From Rallus limicola (taxonomy: Eukaryota > Chordata > Aves > Gruiformes > Rallidae), in contig JAKCOZ010000005.1 in assembly GCA_022605955.1 (NCBI GenBank), positions 51,151,762-51,215,761 of the forward strand: a stretch of DNA of 64,000 bases, read 5' to 3'. A model generated the notes under the pieces. It did not search any database and was not told where the DNA came from. It worked only from the letters and a program-made list of their open reading frames with translations. The position numbers and the translations under genes were made by a program. Below, piece after piece: positions 13,834 through 26,014 of this stretch. The stretch's first letter is position 1; each line of letters begins with the position of its first letter.

Positions 13834-15454
13834 ACACAAGGACCGACACGATGGGGTGGGGGTGATAGTGGGGAGCAGCAAGGCAAAGAAACAGCTGTGT
13901 TTAACTGTTGGCTTTAGTCTGCAGCTCGATTTCCTTGCACCCTTTTAAAAGGAGTATCTGTGTTTAGTCTAATGGAAAGCGTCTGTCTGAAGGTGCTCCC
14001 TGCTCCTGTGAACGTTTTCACAGACGGGGAGCTCGGCCCCATCTGGCTGGGTTAGCGATGATGTCATTTCACACAGCGTTGACCAAAACACTGTTGAGCA
14101 GATTTATTTTTTTTTCATAGCCCTTCCTTCATTTCAAGGAAACCCAAACTAGCAAATAGCAAGTGCCTGTCCTGTGCTGCGCCTGTTGTGCTACAGAGGA
14201 GGGCTTCCCAATTGCAGATGTGTTTGTTTGGAAGGGAAGGCTTTTTGCCCTGACCTAGAGAAACTGCCATCTGTAGATAGTTTCACTGAGTTAAGACCCA
14301 CAGGCCAAGAACATTCAGCTTTTTTAAAGGCCTTTATGGACAGATGATGTTGGGCAGAAGATTGAATTTGTACAAGCTCGTATGGGTCAAGGAAGAGCCA
14401 GAAGTAAGGAGCAGCAAGAAGACAGCACTATAAAACTTCAGGACACTGTCCAAAATTGAGGTTTCCCTCTCTTTATCACCCAAAACTGAACATATTTTGT
14501 AGTCTCTGATTACTTGGATTCTGCTTCAGTAAGTAACTTGTGGCAAAGGCTTTTTATGCTTTTTATGTCCCTTCCTTCGCTGCCTCTCCAGAGGCATGGA
14601 CTGCTGATAGCTGCCCTAGCCCAGATGATGGTGTTGCTTTTAGAATGTATTTTCACACATTTAAGTGTTTGTTTTGAAACATGGGAGCTCCCAAGCCGAC
14701 TGGAGCTGTCAGGTATCCCCAGTGGGGCTAGAGCCCTGGGTACCAGGTGCCTGGATGGTGCAAGGTGCAGCCCTCTTTCCCTAAGGGGACATCTAAAGGC
14801 AAGGGATGAATAGGGCACATCACACCAGGACTACTCTACAAAAGCTTTGTAATGCCTGCCCTAAAATTAAGACAGAGGGGACCATGGCCCAGGGCTGGTC
14901 CTTAGCACAGCACATCCCATCATGCATCTTACGTAGAGCAGGGAATCAACAAGAGCAAGTGAGAAACTATCTCCAGAGATTAAGGGCACCTTAATCAAAG
15001 GGTTTGTTTTTTTTTAAATGTGCAGAAAGCAGTGAATTACTGCCTGGCTTTTTAATTTCTTTCACCAGTGTGCCCAGTGTGGCTAAAAGGCTTTGTATAA
15101 AAGGTCATCCACAAAGTCCACCACCCGCACTGAGCCTGGATGCTCTGCATTCTGCCAACCTCAATCCGCTGGAGCAAGACTGAAGGCTGGAAAATGAGAT
15201 GTGTATCTTGAAAGGTTAACCCCTTTGTGGACATTTCAAAATAAACAATAACCGCTCTCAAAGGATTTCTGCCTGCTCTGAAAAAGCAGATGGCAAACAA
15301 GCCCAGGCAGGTACTGCGGAGGGGAGCAGGAGCCAGCAGCTACATGACAAAGTGGTCACAAAGCAGTGCCTGCAACCACAAGCACGGGCACGCATCCCGC
15401 TTGAACCTATGGAGAAATCAACCCTGTTGTAAAAGGATCTTCTAGATCCTACTA
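13834..15454. other. Unique non-coding stretch
   Basis: No gene recognised. Two opposite frames of about 100 codons at 14510-14818 are shadows of each other. A small perfect hairpin (aggatc / gatcct, 5-base loop) lies at 15434-15450. Confidence 0.55.
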
Positions 15455-15540
15455 AAGGTCAAATCCTGCAAACCCGTCCACAACCAAGCAATGCATTACT
15501 CTGTGAAGGGGACTTTTTCCCTGAGTAAATGGCCATTTTT
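15455..15540. repeat. Degenerate old repeat fragment (candidate)
   Basis: It starts with aggtcaaatcctgcaaaccc and ends near ccctgagtaaatgg. From memory this layout resembles one arm and part of the other of a foldback repeat common in reptile and bird genomes. Divergence is heavy and the call rests on pattern memory alone. It is grouped with the elements at 15991, 57381 and 59446. Confidence 0.35.
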
Positions 15541-15990
15541 TCCTGGTAACCATGCTGAGGGGATTAGTAAATTCTGCACTGGTGAAAAGACTCAACAGGC
15601 TTTCAAAAAGGGAAAAATGGGAGTTCAGTACATGGCAAGTCTACCTGAGGTGGGGCATTTGGATACCATTTTATCCTCCTAGACATACTGTCACAAATCT
15701 TCTGTCTTTCAAAACTCTTGAGTGATGTTTGAGAGCTGGGGCTTACTTCATGCACATTTCTTACACTGCTCTCTTTTCTCTCTGTATGTACTCAGTAGAG
15801 GCTTCTTCCACTGTTCTGTTCTATCCTTTTAACCTCTAAAAAAGTCACTGTTATGAAAGGTTGTTGTAGAGACACCTTCAAATGTTTTTATAAAATATGT
15901 TAATCTCTCCATCTACCAGGTTACCTTGTCTTTAATGGAGAAATCATCCTCCATTAATATTACATTAAGAACACTTTTTCCCTACATCAA

Positions 15991-16080
15991 GGGCCAAACT
16001 CTGCTCTCAGAAGCGCATACACAATGCTGCTGAAAGGAATGGCAGTTCCACACAGGAATCCAACAGCAACATCTGGCCCC
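15991..16080. repeat. Degenerate palindromic repeat, 90 bp
   Basis: The left end gggccaaactctgctctca and the right end catctggcccc are inverse complements over their outer bases (GGGCCA at one end, TGGCCC at the other). The interior is diverged. The 'gg-ccaaa-tctgctctca ... tctggcccc' frame resembles an ancient foldback, MITE-like repeat found in amniotes. I cannot give a family name. There is no coding capacity. Confidence 0.45.
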
Positions 16081-17212
16081 AGATGTTTTATTTATTTGTA
16101 ATTTAACATCACATTATACAATATTCATAATTTTGCTGCTTTCCATTTCAATGACTGTTATTTGTATGACTGCCTGAATGCGTTTTTAGTGCTCAAACAA
16201 GGAGAAATGAGTACAGCGAAGCAAATCTGCACATATTTCTGGAGGTTCAGAAATCTTCCTGATGAACCACACTCAACTCAGCAGTGAGACATGCTGAACT
16301 GCTGTAATTCCAGGGGAAATCAGTTGTGAAAACCCAGGGTCTATATGAGAGCTGGGTTTCAAACAACAAGGCAGCTCACAGGCAAGGACATGTCCATAAT
16401 TTTTAGGAGAGGTGACTAGTCAGGGAGCACACAGCAACCTTGTGGCACAGGCAGACCTGAGGGCAGGTCTCAGCACAGCATCTCTTCCCCTGTTCTAGTC
16501 CATGTACCTCTTATTCCCATCTTAGGGACTGGGCTGATGGTGAAGGCGCAGAGGTCTGACGTGGGACCTAAGTACGTGATTTAGCCTTTCAGAATTGAGA
16601 GAGTTTATAAAATCACTACAAACCAAGTAAAGCTGCCTTCATTACTTGATTTGCTAATTTATTGCATTTAAGTCTTTTCTTTCCCCATGTTCAACTAAAC
16701 TGGACCCCTCATGCCTGTAAAGTTAATCCTCCCCATAAACCAGAAATCATTGTTAATATTTGGAAATCTTATCACTGGAATAGAAATGGTGACCTGTGGG
16801 ACTGTCCCACTTTTCAAGCAATTGAAGCATTAAGACATAATTTATGCACTTGAGAAGAAATTTCCATATCACAGAGATTGCTTCACTCCCTGTTATGACT
16901 TAGGAAGGGTGTTACTAGTAAATGAAACCACAGAGATCTGTATTACATAAGAACTTGTTTTGACATGTATAGTGCATCTTATTTATGGTGATAGTCCAAA
17001 TGTACTGTTTTAATGCAACTAAACATTATTCCAAGGTTGTCCAGACTGGGGAGAAAAAACCAAAAAGCTAAAACAAGATCATATGATCTTCATTTCACTA
17101 TGCATCGACATCCCAGATGGCTGTGACACTTTGGACAAGCTGTCTGCAATGAACTGAGATTTAAAATTTTTTTATCGTATTTATGTGAAAGATGGGGAAG
17201 GGAGGGGCAGAG
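16081..17212. other. Unique non-coding stretch
   Basis: AT-rich, with no gene or repeat recognised. One 63-codon plus-strand frame (16662-16853) shows no family resemblance. Confidence 0.55.
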
Positions 17213-17358
17213 GGAAGGAAGGAAGGAAGGAAGGAAGGAAGGAAGGAAGGAAGGAAGGAAGGAAGGAAGGAAGGAAGGAAGGAAGGAAGGAAGGAAGGAA
17301 GGAAGGAAGGAAGGAAGGAAGGAAGGAAGGAAGGAAGGAAGGAAGGAAGGAAGGAAGG
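17213..17358 (+). repeat. Pure (GGAA)n microsatellite, about 36 units
   Basis: There are 146 uninterrupted bases of GGAA (TTCC on the other strand) without a single imperfection, which implies recent expansion and probable length polymorphism. The pure purine/pyrimidine strands can form intramolecular triplex DNA, and GGAA is the core ETS-factor site. It creates artificial open frames on both strands (KEGR-type and PSFL-type peptides), including the longest frame in the window at 17090-17590; none is a gene. The true length may differ from the assembly because such arrays are hard to sequence through. Confidence 0.98.
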
Positions 17359-20300
17359 GCCTTGTGTGCTCCACTAAGAACAGCTGTCCCTGAGACATTC
17401 TGCTCGCTCCTGCCCTCCTCATCTCTCCAGTGCTCCTTGGCTTGCTCATAAGCTTCTGGAGGGAAATGATAGCTTCTCCTTTGCAGTTTTGACCAGGCCC
17501 ATGGCACCTCCACAAGTGCAGAACTTGTTCCAATGACTTATTGTCACTGATGGCTGGTTTGTCATCAGTGTATTGGTTAATAACACACATTGATGCCTAT
17601 TTCTGCGGAACGACACCAAACAAAAACAGAAAGCATGGATTCCTCTCAAATCTCTCCTTTGAACATGTTATGTGATTTGAAACCTGATCTGGCATTTACT
17701 GTGAGAGCTCTGGTTAGAATTATTACACATGCAATTGTCTTTGCTATGTGCTTGATCCAAATCGATCCACAGGCAAAAGGTTCCACCACTGAACCATGCA
17801 CTTTACAGACTTGTGAGAGGTTTTACTTGGAGTCCACAATATATTCCACAAAGATAGTCATCAAAATACCAGCTGGTGATCCCTTGTTTAGCCACTTGCT
17901 CCGTGAATCAAAAATAAATTACTCTTTTTCTTCCTTGTAGAAGAGTATTGCTGGAAACAAGCTACTAAATTTTGCTTTTCGGGCTCTCAAAAGACTAGGC
18001 AAGATATATTAGCTGTCTGAGGACAGAGAACTTTCTATTCTTGGTGGAATTCTTGTTGGTTTAATTGGGCTTTGTAGAAAAAAATAATGTTATTTTAAAG
18101 GAGAAACTATAGAGTGTGGGTGTATTTTTATACACTCAATTGCTGGTGTATTAGAAGCCTGTTGTAGAGTTAATCTTACTCACATTTATTATTTTCTGTG
18201 ATGTGTATAAACAGTATTTGGGTATTTTAAAAATATACATGAGTATTACTGTTACACAGCTGTAGCAATCCAGCCAGAACAACAGCATTTGCTCTGTCTG
18301 ATGGAGATTACAGTCTGGGCAGCTGCAAGGAAGCTTTTAACTATGTCGCAGCAAGCTGGGCTTCAACTAAGTGCTCGACAATTCTCCCATATTCCCATTT
18401 TCAGAGATCTTTCCAGTTTTTACCACTCCAGGCTCCAAGCTGTGGGAAGCATTCGTGATGCCCTGATTCTCACCCCCGGGTAACCATACCCACAGGTACG
18501 GTACGTGTTTCCATTGCCCCTACAATGTGTCCTGAAGCTGGGAAGTGGCATCTCTGCCTTACAGGCAGCTCCCACTGCCTACAGGACAGTATGCAGAAAA
18601 AACACATCCTGCTTCTGTGATTTCCAAAATGTAGAGCTGTGAGGTGCTTCTTGGTAAACAGCAAGTTAGAATTCCAGTCCATATCCCTTGCAACCACTGA
18701 TACCGAGAGTTGAGCTTGGATTTAACCACAGTCACAGGGTGAGCACAAGGGCTTTCAAATCATAAGGGGAAGACTGATTCCCATTCCTCCATAAGATCAG
18801 TGATGCATTATTGAAGGGTAAAGCTTGAATTTATGTTTTCATTCAGACATACAGCACTTCATCTTCCATCTAGTACTCAGAGTCAAGAGGGAGCTACACC
18901 ATCATTAAAACTGTATCACTTTCAGCCCATAACATGCCAAGTGCTCTGCTATAGTCTTTTCCTGGACTGTATAAGTGACTTCCACTTCATACTGAGTCAA
19001 AAACCAGTTGCTAACATGAACTGATCAACATGAAGTAATTTAAGGAAGCTGTTGCAAGAAAGACATTGTAAATTATACCTTTTATTTTGGCTTAATAAAA
19101 CCTTCAAAGTTTGTTGTAATGAACACCATCAGTCTCTTTCCCTGGGAACTTAAATTAATGTTATCCAAGCCCTAGTAGTCCTGCCTTTCTTCAAAGAAAG
19201 CTTCTTCAGCTCAGGCAGGATGTGTTTTCTAAGTCACCATCTTGCTTCTGAATGACTGTTTCCCTCATCTTAAGGGCAGAAAAAAGAAAAGAACAACCAC
19301 GCAGTGTTAGGAAAAGCAACCTGGCAAGGAGCTGGGGTAGCTGTGCTCTTGTGTAACATCTAACTGCTGTCAGCAGGCTACGGTTGAACCTGCCCAAGGA
19401 AATCAGGGCTATGAGTCTGGATTCCTCTGTCAGCATAAGCTTTTCATTCACACCTTAATACAGTTCTTGACAGCTGTGGCTTCCTTGTCAGGTTAAATGT
19501 ATCAGGACTCTGTGTCTGTTTTCAAACCAAGTAAGTAAAATAAGCTTAGTAGAAAACACCCCAGTCACAAAGAGATCAGAATAGATCTACTAATTGTATA
19601 GTCCTAATTGCAGCTCATTAATCCTGAGAGCAAAGGTGGGAAGGTGGGGAATAGTGAATACCAAGGCAAACAGCCCCATGCACTAGGAATACCATGAAAT
19701 GCATTGCACGTAGCTCACAGTCAGTACTTATTCGCGGTGGAGTCTAATACAATCTCCGTGTTTTCCAAACACGTGGAGATTGTTCTCTCTGAGAGAAATG
19801 CAAACCCAAAAGGGATGCATTACAAGCCTGAGGGAGGATGCTGAAGATGTGGGCACCCTCCTTCCCAGCCTGTGACACAGTAAGGACAGCCCTGCCAGCG
19901 GAGGCAGGCGATGAAATCCCTCTGGAACTTGCCTTTCTGGCTGTGAGCTGGCACACAGAGCTGTGCTGCAGAGCATCCTCTCACTTCTCAGTACCCTGAT
20001 GCCCAACAGGCTGGTGGGATCCCTGCAGGGAATGCCCACACTGTGACAGCTACCCTCCAGTCTCTCCTGGTGCCAACAACATGTCAAGATTAAAAGTAAA
20101 GGCAGTTGCTCTGAGGCAGGTCTTGCAGGTGTGCAGAAACAATGTCTTTATTTATGGATATTTCCTCTGAGAGGCACTTGTTTGTCTCATCTACCTAAAA
20201 AGGTGACAGGACACTTGCACAACTACTGTGGGTGGAAAGCAATCCTGAAAATCACAACCTGGGAGTGACAATGTTCTTAAATGCACATTTCCTCCAAATT

Positions 20301-20590
20301 TAAGCCTTCTCCCAATGTGATCCAAGTGATCCACCCACTCAGTGCTTGCTGAAGATGCTAGTTGTAACACAGGAAGCACAGTGCATTGATTCCATCTGGC
20401 AGAAGGGACATGAACATTGTATGGAGCAAATTCTCAGTCAGGGTGATTCTTGCTTAACTCTACATCCCTGCAAAGGGAACGATCCTGCCTTATCAGCAGG
20501 CTGGTGGACCCAAACTCTTTATAAATTGAAAGCTGTTTAACACAAATGAACTCCTATCCTTTATAGAAACAATAGATGTCATTTATAATT
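17359..20590. other. Unique non-coding stretch
   Basis: No gene or interspersed repeat is recognised. A 116-codon frame at 17590-17940 ends at a pyrimidine tract plus AG (ttttcttccttgtag) that looks like a splice acceptor. Its peptide matches nothing known and no partner exon is visible, so I do not call an exon. Confidence 0.5.
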
Positions 20591-20722
20591 CACAGAATCA
20601 TAGGGATTGGAAGGGGCCTCAAGAGATCATTGAGTCCAACCCCCCTGCTAAAGCAGGTTTCTTAGGGCAGATCATGCAAGTAGGTATCTAGACAGTCCAG
20701 CAATTTCTCAAGAGATGGATAT
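20591..20722 (-). mobile_element. CR1 LINE, 3' end, minus strand
   Basis: Read on the plus strand it begins cacagaatcatagggattgg, then aaggggcctcaagagatcat and gagtccaacccccctgct, the reverse complement of the CR1 3' UTR. About 130 bp remain. The inner end fades after agagatgga, where the usual CR1 text is lost. Non-functional. Confidence 0.88.
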
Positions 20723-22499
20723 TCATAATTAGCTCTTTAAAAATCCTGTGCATGATAATAATCAAGCATTTCCAAAAGGAAGGTCAGTGTGAGGGTAACT
20801 GCATCATATACCAGGCTTTGGTGGACACAGTATCAAAACAGCATCTTTCTTTGCTGTATAACATTAAGATTATTCCTACACTTAGCATCCGTAGGCTATG
20901 TTCATAAATATGAAAGCTGGGTTATTTGGGATATTTATGTTGTAAGAATACTCAAGTGGCTTCTCCCTGATGTGTAGAAAACTGGGAGACAGACAGAATT
21001 AATCTAAGATCCTTGTCTGAACTTACATGCCTAATTTGAACGGGTCAAGAGGAGGAGTGTCCATGTATGTTTTTCAGATCCAGCAGAAGAGATTATCCTT
21101 GCTTTTTTTTAAACTGTATTAACATGACTGCAGCTGGCTATATGGGCTGTTAGACAGGAATCAGAAAGGAAAAAGGAAGAGGAAGAGGAGAAACCATCAC
21201 CTGCTGGAAGAACTGGTGAATATATGTGCTAAAGATCTTCAGAAAATGAAAAAAAACTTCTCCCAAATGAGCACCTGTAATGAAAATACCACATCCAGGA
21301 GTGACAGGAGACCTATGCATAGCAGAAATAACTTTCACTGCCACATTAAAGACACCCCTTAGAGAGAGTGATGGGTGGAGGGTCTTGCTGCCATGCTGCT
21401 CCTGTGCAAGGGCAGGTACAGCCAGAGCCCTTCAAAAGAGGAGCCCAGGTCTTTTCTGAAGGGCAGGAGCAGACAGCCTGAGAGAAACTGAACCTTCAGT
21501 GGGGAATGTTGCTATAAAAGAAGATCAGAGAGAGCCTGCTGACAAGAAGAGGATCAAATGTTTTCATCCTCCCAAAAAAGAAGTTTGGAAATCTTATGAA
21601 ATATTATCTGTCACTGCCTATAGCCTATTCTTACTAGCGGTATTTCTGACACGGACTGAGCTCCGTGATCTCTCACTTGAGAAATACATACAGCCTGTAT
21701 TATCCTGTTAATTTCTCTCTGACTCAGAGCAGGATGCAGGTGGAATCCATAATGATTTCACTGCAGCCATTCTGCCTTGGACTCTAATCTCAGTGTATCT
21801 CAAAGATAAGCAAAATCAAGGCAAAAAACTAACCAAAAAGTCTCCAAGGAAAATCCAAATCCTGAAGAGAGAGGCAGGATGACTCAGGACTCTTTCCCAA
21901 GGGCTGTTTCTGAACGTGTTCTCTTAACAAGGTTGCAGAGGGCACTGAACAGTAGAATATAGTTTCAGATCAAGCAAGTTTCAGATCTAGCCATTTATAA
22001 TCATTAGCAAGATTGTATTGCAGGATAGGACCTATGAGTTACTGTCATGGCTAAGGATATTGAATTAGGCATTGAACAAACTCAGAACCGAAGACAATCT
22101 GTGGGTCAAAAAAGGTTACAGATGATATCTTAAAGAAGGAGCATTAGGAAAAATCCATCTCCTCCTTCACAGTCCCTTATCTTACATCCAAACAGGTTCA
22201 TTTTTGTCCCACTTGGAGTCTGTTCAATGGCATCAGTTTTTCAACTGCAATCCCACTTTGCTTGCAAATAAATGTTTTTGGTGAATGACTGGTAAACCTT
22301 GCTTGAGGATCTCTGGCTTCATAAAAATATTAACATAATTTGGTGCTGTCATTTCTAAAGCATCTCTTTAATGAGGGGAGTTGTTTACCGGTGACTGAGG
22401 CAGGCGTTGCTATCTCAGAGATCATTTATATTTCACAACGCTGTCAAATCCTGACAAGCAGCAGATTGTAACAGGATGGCTCCTGCTTTTTGATGCAAT
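20723..22499. other. Unique non-coding stretch
   Basis: No gene or clear repeat. Frames are 70 codons or shorter. A-rich runs lie near 21176 and 21248. Confidence 0.55.
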
Positions 22500-23540
22500 G
22501 TTTGGTACTCTCCGCTCACATCCGAACGGGCTCTCTGTTTGTACCTTGTCAAACGAGGGGAGAGCAGCTTCAGGGAGGGGGTAGGTGTTTCTACGCAGCC
22601 TGACACATTCAATTTACATCAGTTACGCTTGCAACGGGGTAAACATTTTTCTAAAAGAGGGTGTTGGCAGTAGCAGTGGTCGTCTCAGCAGCTTATTGAT
22701 ATTCTTTTGGAATTCTCATCAGACAGGGAATATGTGTCCATTCCCTCCATCCCCCACCTTCCAGCAATCACTCACACCTGACAGCCAGGGAATGTTTTGC
22801 TGCTGGCATGCCCTCTTCTCAATGACCACTGCAGATAGGGAGAGCGGCATCCTCTGTCCCTTATGGAGTTGGTACTTCACAAGCCCTAAGGCAGGTGCTT
22901 TCTGGAAGCTAAAATCGCGGCAGCCAAGGCTCTTCCCATTGAAAAAATATCTGGAGGATTTAAGCAACTGCTTGAGCACTCCGAAGCATGTGAAGCATGC
23001 AGCCCAACTTCTCAGGGGTGGCAGGCAATGACGGCGCTCTGCAGAAGGCAGCAGAGAGACACTGACCAACACTAGCTGGCATTTCGGCTCCTCAGGCCAC
23101 ACTTGCCGGTTTTCTGTGAGAGATTGAGGCTCATCTGAGGCAGTTTTTCAGGAAGGCCAGTGCAAAAACAGTCACCTCTGGGCTATCTCCTGCAGAGTCT
23201 GTTATTACAAGAGCCGGGCGGCAAGCTCGCCGCAAACGAGTGATCTGCCAAACTAGCAGGTTTGAAAAGAAACCGAACTGAAGAGAAGCTAAAATGCAGT
23301 TTGCAGAACGAAATGGCCCAGCTGCAGAAATAGCTGGAGCAACTGTTTTCGAGGTATTAATCATATCTCCCTCCCGACCCACCCTCCTCATTCTCACCAG
23401 GGCGGCTGTGCTGGGCAAGCAGATTTTCTGCTCTCCTACTGACAGAGACTTTGTGAAGCTCCATCCTGGCACCCGCAGCCTGCCTCTTTTTAAGGCTCAG
23501 CAGCACTCCAGCGATGCGAAGGCAGCTGAGGTAATCGAGG
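22500..23540. other. CpG-enriched block, possible regulatory element
   Basis: A hand count gives about 30 CpG in roughly 1.04 kb, clearly denser than neighbouring kilobases but short of a classical CpG island. The densest part (23211-23275) contains gccgggcggc and a GCGGC/GCCGC hairpin (23218-23233, 6-base loop). Two overlapping opposite frames of 148 and 127 codons (22585-23031 plus, 22719-23102 minus) and a 119-codon plus frame (23294-23653) fall here. None resembles a known protein, and frame length is helped by the higher GC. Alternatives are an undetected 5' exon or a methylation-protected enhancer. Confidence 0.4.
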
Positions 23541-24994
23541 AGTACAGATTTTACAGTATTGTCTGCAGTTCAGCAGTTAGCTGGTACATAAAGGCTCTGC
23601 TTTCATTCGTAGCCAGCGCTGGCAGAAGGCCTGTATTATGCCCTTTCATTTAAGACAAAGGCTCTCACACTGCAGTCTCCGGTGTGGAGAAATCTTTTGT
23701 ACAGGCAGAGCCAGTGGGAGAAGGAGCCTTCTGGTCCCTGTGCTCCTTCTGCGGGGAGGTTATAAAGGAAACCTCTTCCTTCTGCACATGGGCCAGATGA
23801 AGACTGAAGCAATAATGCCTTTTTATCACAGTAATTACAGTGCCCATTGTTTTAATGACAGTGTTGTTGGGAAACAGGAATAGACCGCAGTCCCAAGGAG
23901 TTGTTCCAGTGTACACAAATAAACGATTTATTATATTGTTGTCAGATTAGATGGACCACTCAGCCTTACTTATACTACTGTTTTCCCCCTCAATTCTTTG
24001 TGCGTGTGTGTATTTGCTTTATGTAACCAGATTATGCAAACTACCCACTTCGGGATGAGACAAAAGGCCGTTTTCCCTGGAGAACTTACTTTGGGACTGG
24101 CAACGACAGGCTGAGATGGGCAAGGGAGATCTCATCTGACCACAGCACGGCCTGCTTAGTGTGGTTAGATACATGGGAACGACACTGTGCTCATAGAAAT
24201 CATGCTGGGAATCACTGTTTTAATTTATTTCTTGAAATAGATGTCTCTAGAACACTCAGACACACCTCGGTCTAAGTGCCCATGCGTGTGTGCTACCAGA
24301 TAGAAACTCATATGTAAGCCTCCACAGGCTGAGAAGCCCTGGGTTTAAGCAGAGTGGGTTTATAAAAGAAGTAAAGAAAAATCATGATGAAGCAAAAGCT
24401 AGCTTTAGGGGAACTAAAATCAGTGTTGGAGGGTGTTAATATCAGCGACTAATGCTACAGGTAGCTGGCAAGACAGTCATTTCCATGACATGGTGAGTCA
24501 TGTAAGATCTTATCTGAGAATGAATCTCCAAGAAAGGGTCATGATCTAGTGACTGCCTCAGTCACAGGGTAGGAAACCCAAATCTGAGTGCAGCCTATGG
24601 GATGCGGAGCACAAGGTCAAGACACATCTTCTCTCACACAGAAAAAATTCAACAAGACACCATATAGTCTGAGTCAGCTGGACAGATAGGCATCTGCAGA
24701 GGTTTCTGCTCCCTTTGGATAGCAGGAACCACCTCTGACAGTGTTTCCTGCTCTCCACGGACTTAGGAGAGAGCCCACCTGCCAAGCTTTGCTGATGTTG
24801 GCTTTTAGATAGCTGAACCCAGTTGCATGGAGACCCATGTGTAATAGTCTATATGTGAAGACTTAATTTTCCCAAACTTGTCTGTAGGCCAAGGTAATAC
24901 AGAGCAGAACTTTCTAAGAAAATTCACAGAGCAGCTTTCTGAGCCACTGTTATAACTGTTACCTCTTGGAAAACTGGAGGTGTCACAAAACCTA
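23541..24994. other. Unique non-coding stretch
   Basis: No gene or repeat recognised. The longest frames (about 80 codons, 23638-23916) overlap on both strands and look like chance. Confidence 0.55.
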
Positions 24995-25270
24995 GGAGAT
25001 GCTATTGTGCCAATATAGAAAGAGGCAACTGATAAAAACTTGCATAACTATCAGTTGGTTCATCTCAAATTGACTGCATGCAAAATCTGATATGGGAGAA
25101 AATCAGGAAATAATTAACAGATAGCAGCATAATTAATGCAATCAAGATGGGTTTATGGAAAATAAGTCCGGTCATAAAGAAACTTGATGTCTTCCTCAGG
25201 ACAAGTATATCTGAGAAAGTTAACTTTGTTGACATCAGATACTATCTCTGGATATCCGGTTTTCGTGACC
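24995..25270 (+). pseudogene. Ancient LINE ORF2 (reverse transcriptase) remnant
   Basis: Translation from 25001 reads AIVPI*KEATDKNLHNYQLV, resembling the 'VVPIFKKG..dp.NYRPVsL' stretch at the start of the CR1/L3-type RT domain. After a +1 shift, 25143 onwards reads QDGFMENKSGHKET, matching the 'qHGFmeNrSc.TNL' block. Another shift gives SEKVNFVDIRY, corresponding to the lead-in to RT motif A ('g..vDvvYLDF'). At least two stop codons and two frameshifts break it. The order and spacing of three conserved blocks make chance unlikely. It is much more diverged than the CR1 at 28.5 kb and belongs to an older family (CR1/L3-like; exact clade uncertain). The end after RT motif A is not traceable. 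Confidence 0.6.
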
Positions 25271-25556
25271 AGTCTGATATCTGCACTGCAAAAAGGATTT
25301 TGTTAAATTACTGGGGCTTTAGAAAATCAGTGGCAAGGTTTTCAAAGGGAAGCTGTAAGGCTTGGTCACACTAAGAGATGTCTTGATCTCATCCTGTTGA
25401 GGGGAAGATCTGTATAATCAGGTGCACACAGAGCGCCTCGGACCAATGAAGGAGCTAAACTGAAATTGAAGACAGGGTTTAGAGACAGGGAATGTGCTTG
25501 TAATATGGTGTGTGATCATGTATGACAACAGTTTGTCCACAAATGCCATAATTTAT
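25271..25556. other. Short non-coding gap between LINE remnant and LTR
   Basis: Possibly more of the decayed LINE, but I cannot align it with confidence. Confidence 0.4.
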
Positions 25557-25822
25557 TGGGCTGGGTTTGACTGGAATAGAGTTAATTATCTTCACAGTAG
25601 CTCATATGTGGCCATGTTTTGGATTTGTCTGGAAACAGCATTGATATCACAGAGATGCTTTTGTTGCTGCTGAGCAGGACTTACACAGAGCCGAGGCCTT
25701 TTCTGCTCCTCACACCACCCCACCAGTGAGCAGGCCGGGGGTGAACAAGCAGTCGGGAGGGGACAGAGTTGGGACCCCAACTGACCCAAGGGAAATCCCA
25801 CACCATATGACATCATGCTCAG

Positions 25823-25829
25823 CATATAG
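25823..25829 (+). promoter_or_regulatory. TATA-like box of the LTR
   Basis: Sequence atataga, about 270 bases into the LTR and about 180 bases before its polyadenylation signal. It would mark the U3/R side. Activity in the host genome cannot be judged. Confidence 0.55.
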
Positions 25830-26008
25830 AGTGGGGGCAAGAACTGAGGGGGTGATGGCGGGAGAGTCATTTGGAGTGATGGCATTTGTTTTCCCAAGTC
25901 ATTGTTAGGCATGATGGAGCTCTGCTTTCCTGGGGATGGCTGAACACCTCCTGCCCCTGGGATGTGGGGAATGAATTCCTGGGTTTATGCACAGCTTTTG
26001 CTTTACCT

Positions 26009-26014
26009 ATTAAA
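26009..26014 (+). terminator. Polyadenylation signal of the LTR (attaaa)
   Basis: An attaaa hexamer downstream of the TATA-like box inside the LTR, followed by a T-rich and GT-containing stretch, as expected near an R/U5 boundary. Confidence 0.55.

Noticed and set aside
17090..17590. Longest open frame (166 codons, minus) and its neighbours at 17181-17513 and 17185-17451
   Set aside because: They are created by the (GGAA)n microsatellite, whose repeat has no stop codon in several frames; the peptides are pure PSFL or KEGR repeats.
17590..17940. Possible exon next to a splice-acceptor-like ttttcttccttgtag
   Set aside because: The acceptor-like signal ends the frame rather than starting an exon, and no donor or partner exon could be found.
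22585..23031. 148-codon plus-strand frame as a possible gene
   Set aside because: A 127-codon frame overlaps on the other strand, composition is GC-richer than the surroundings, and the peptide shows no domain, signal peptide or family resemblance.
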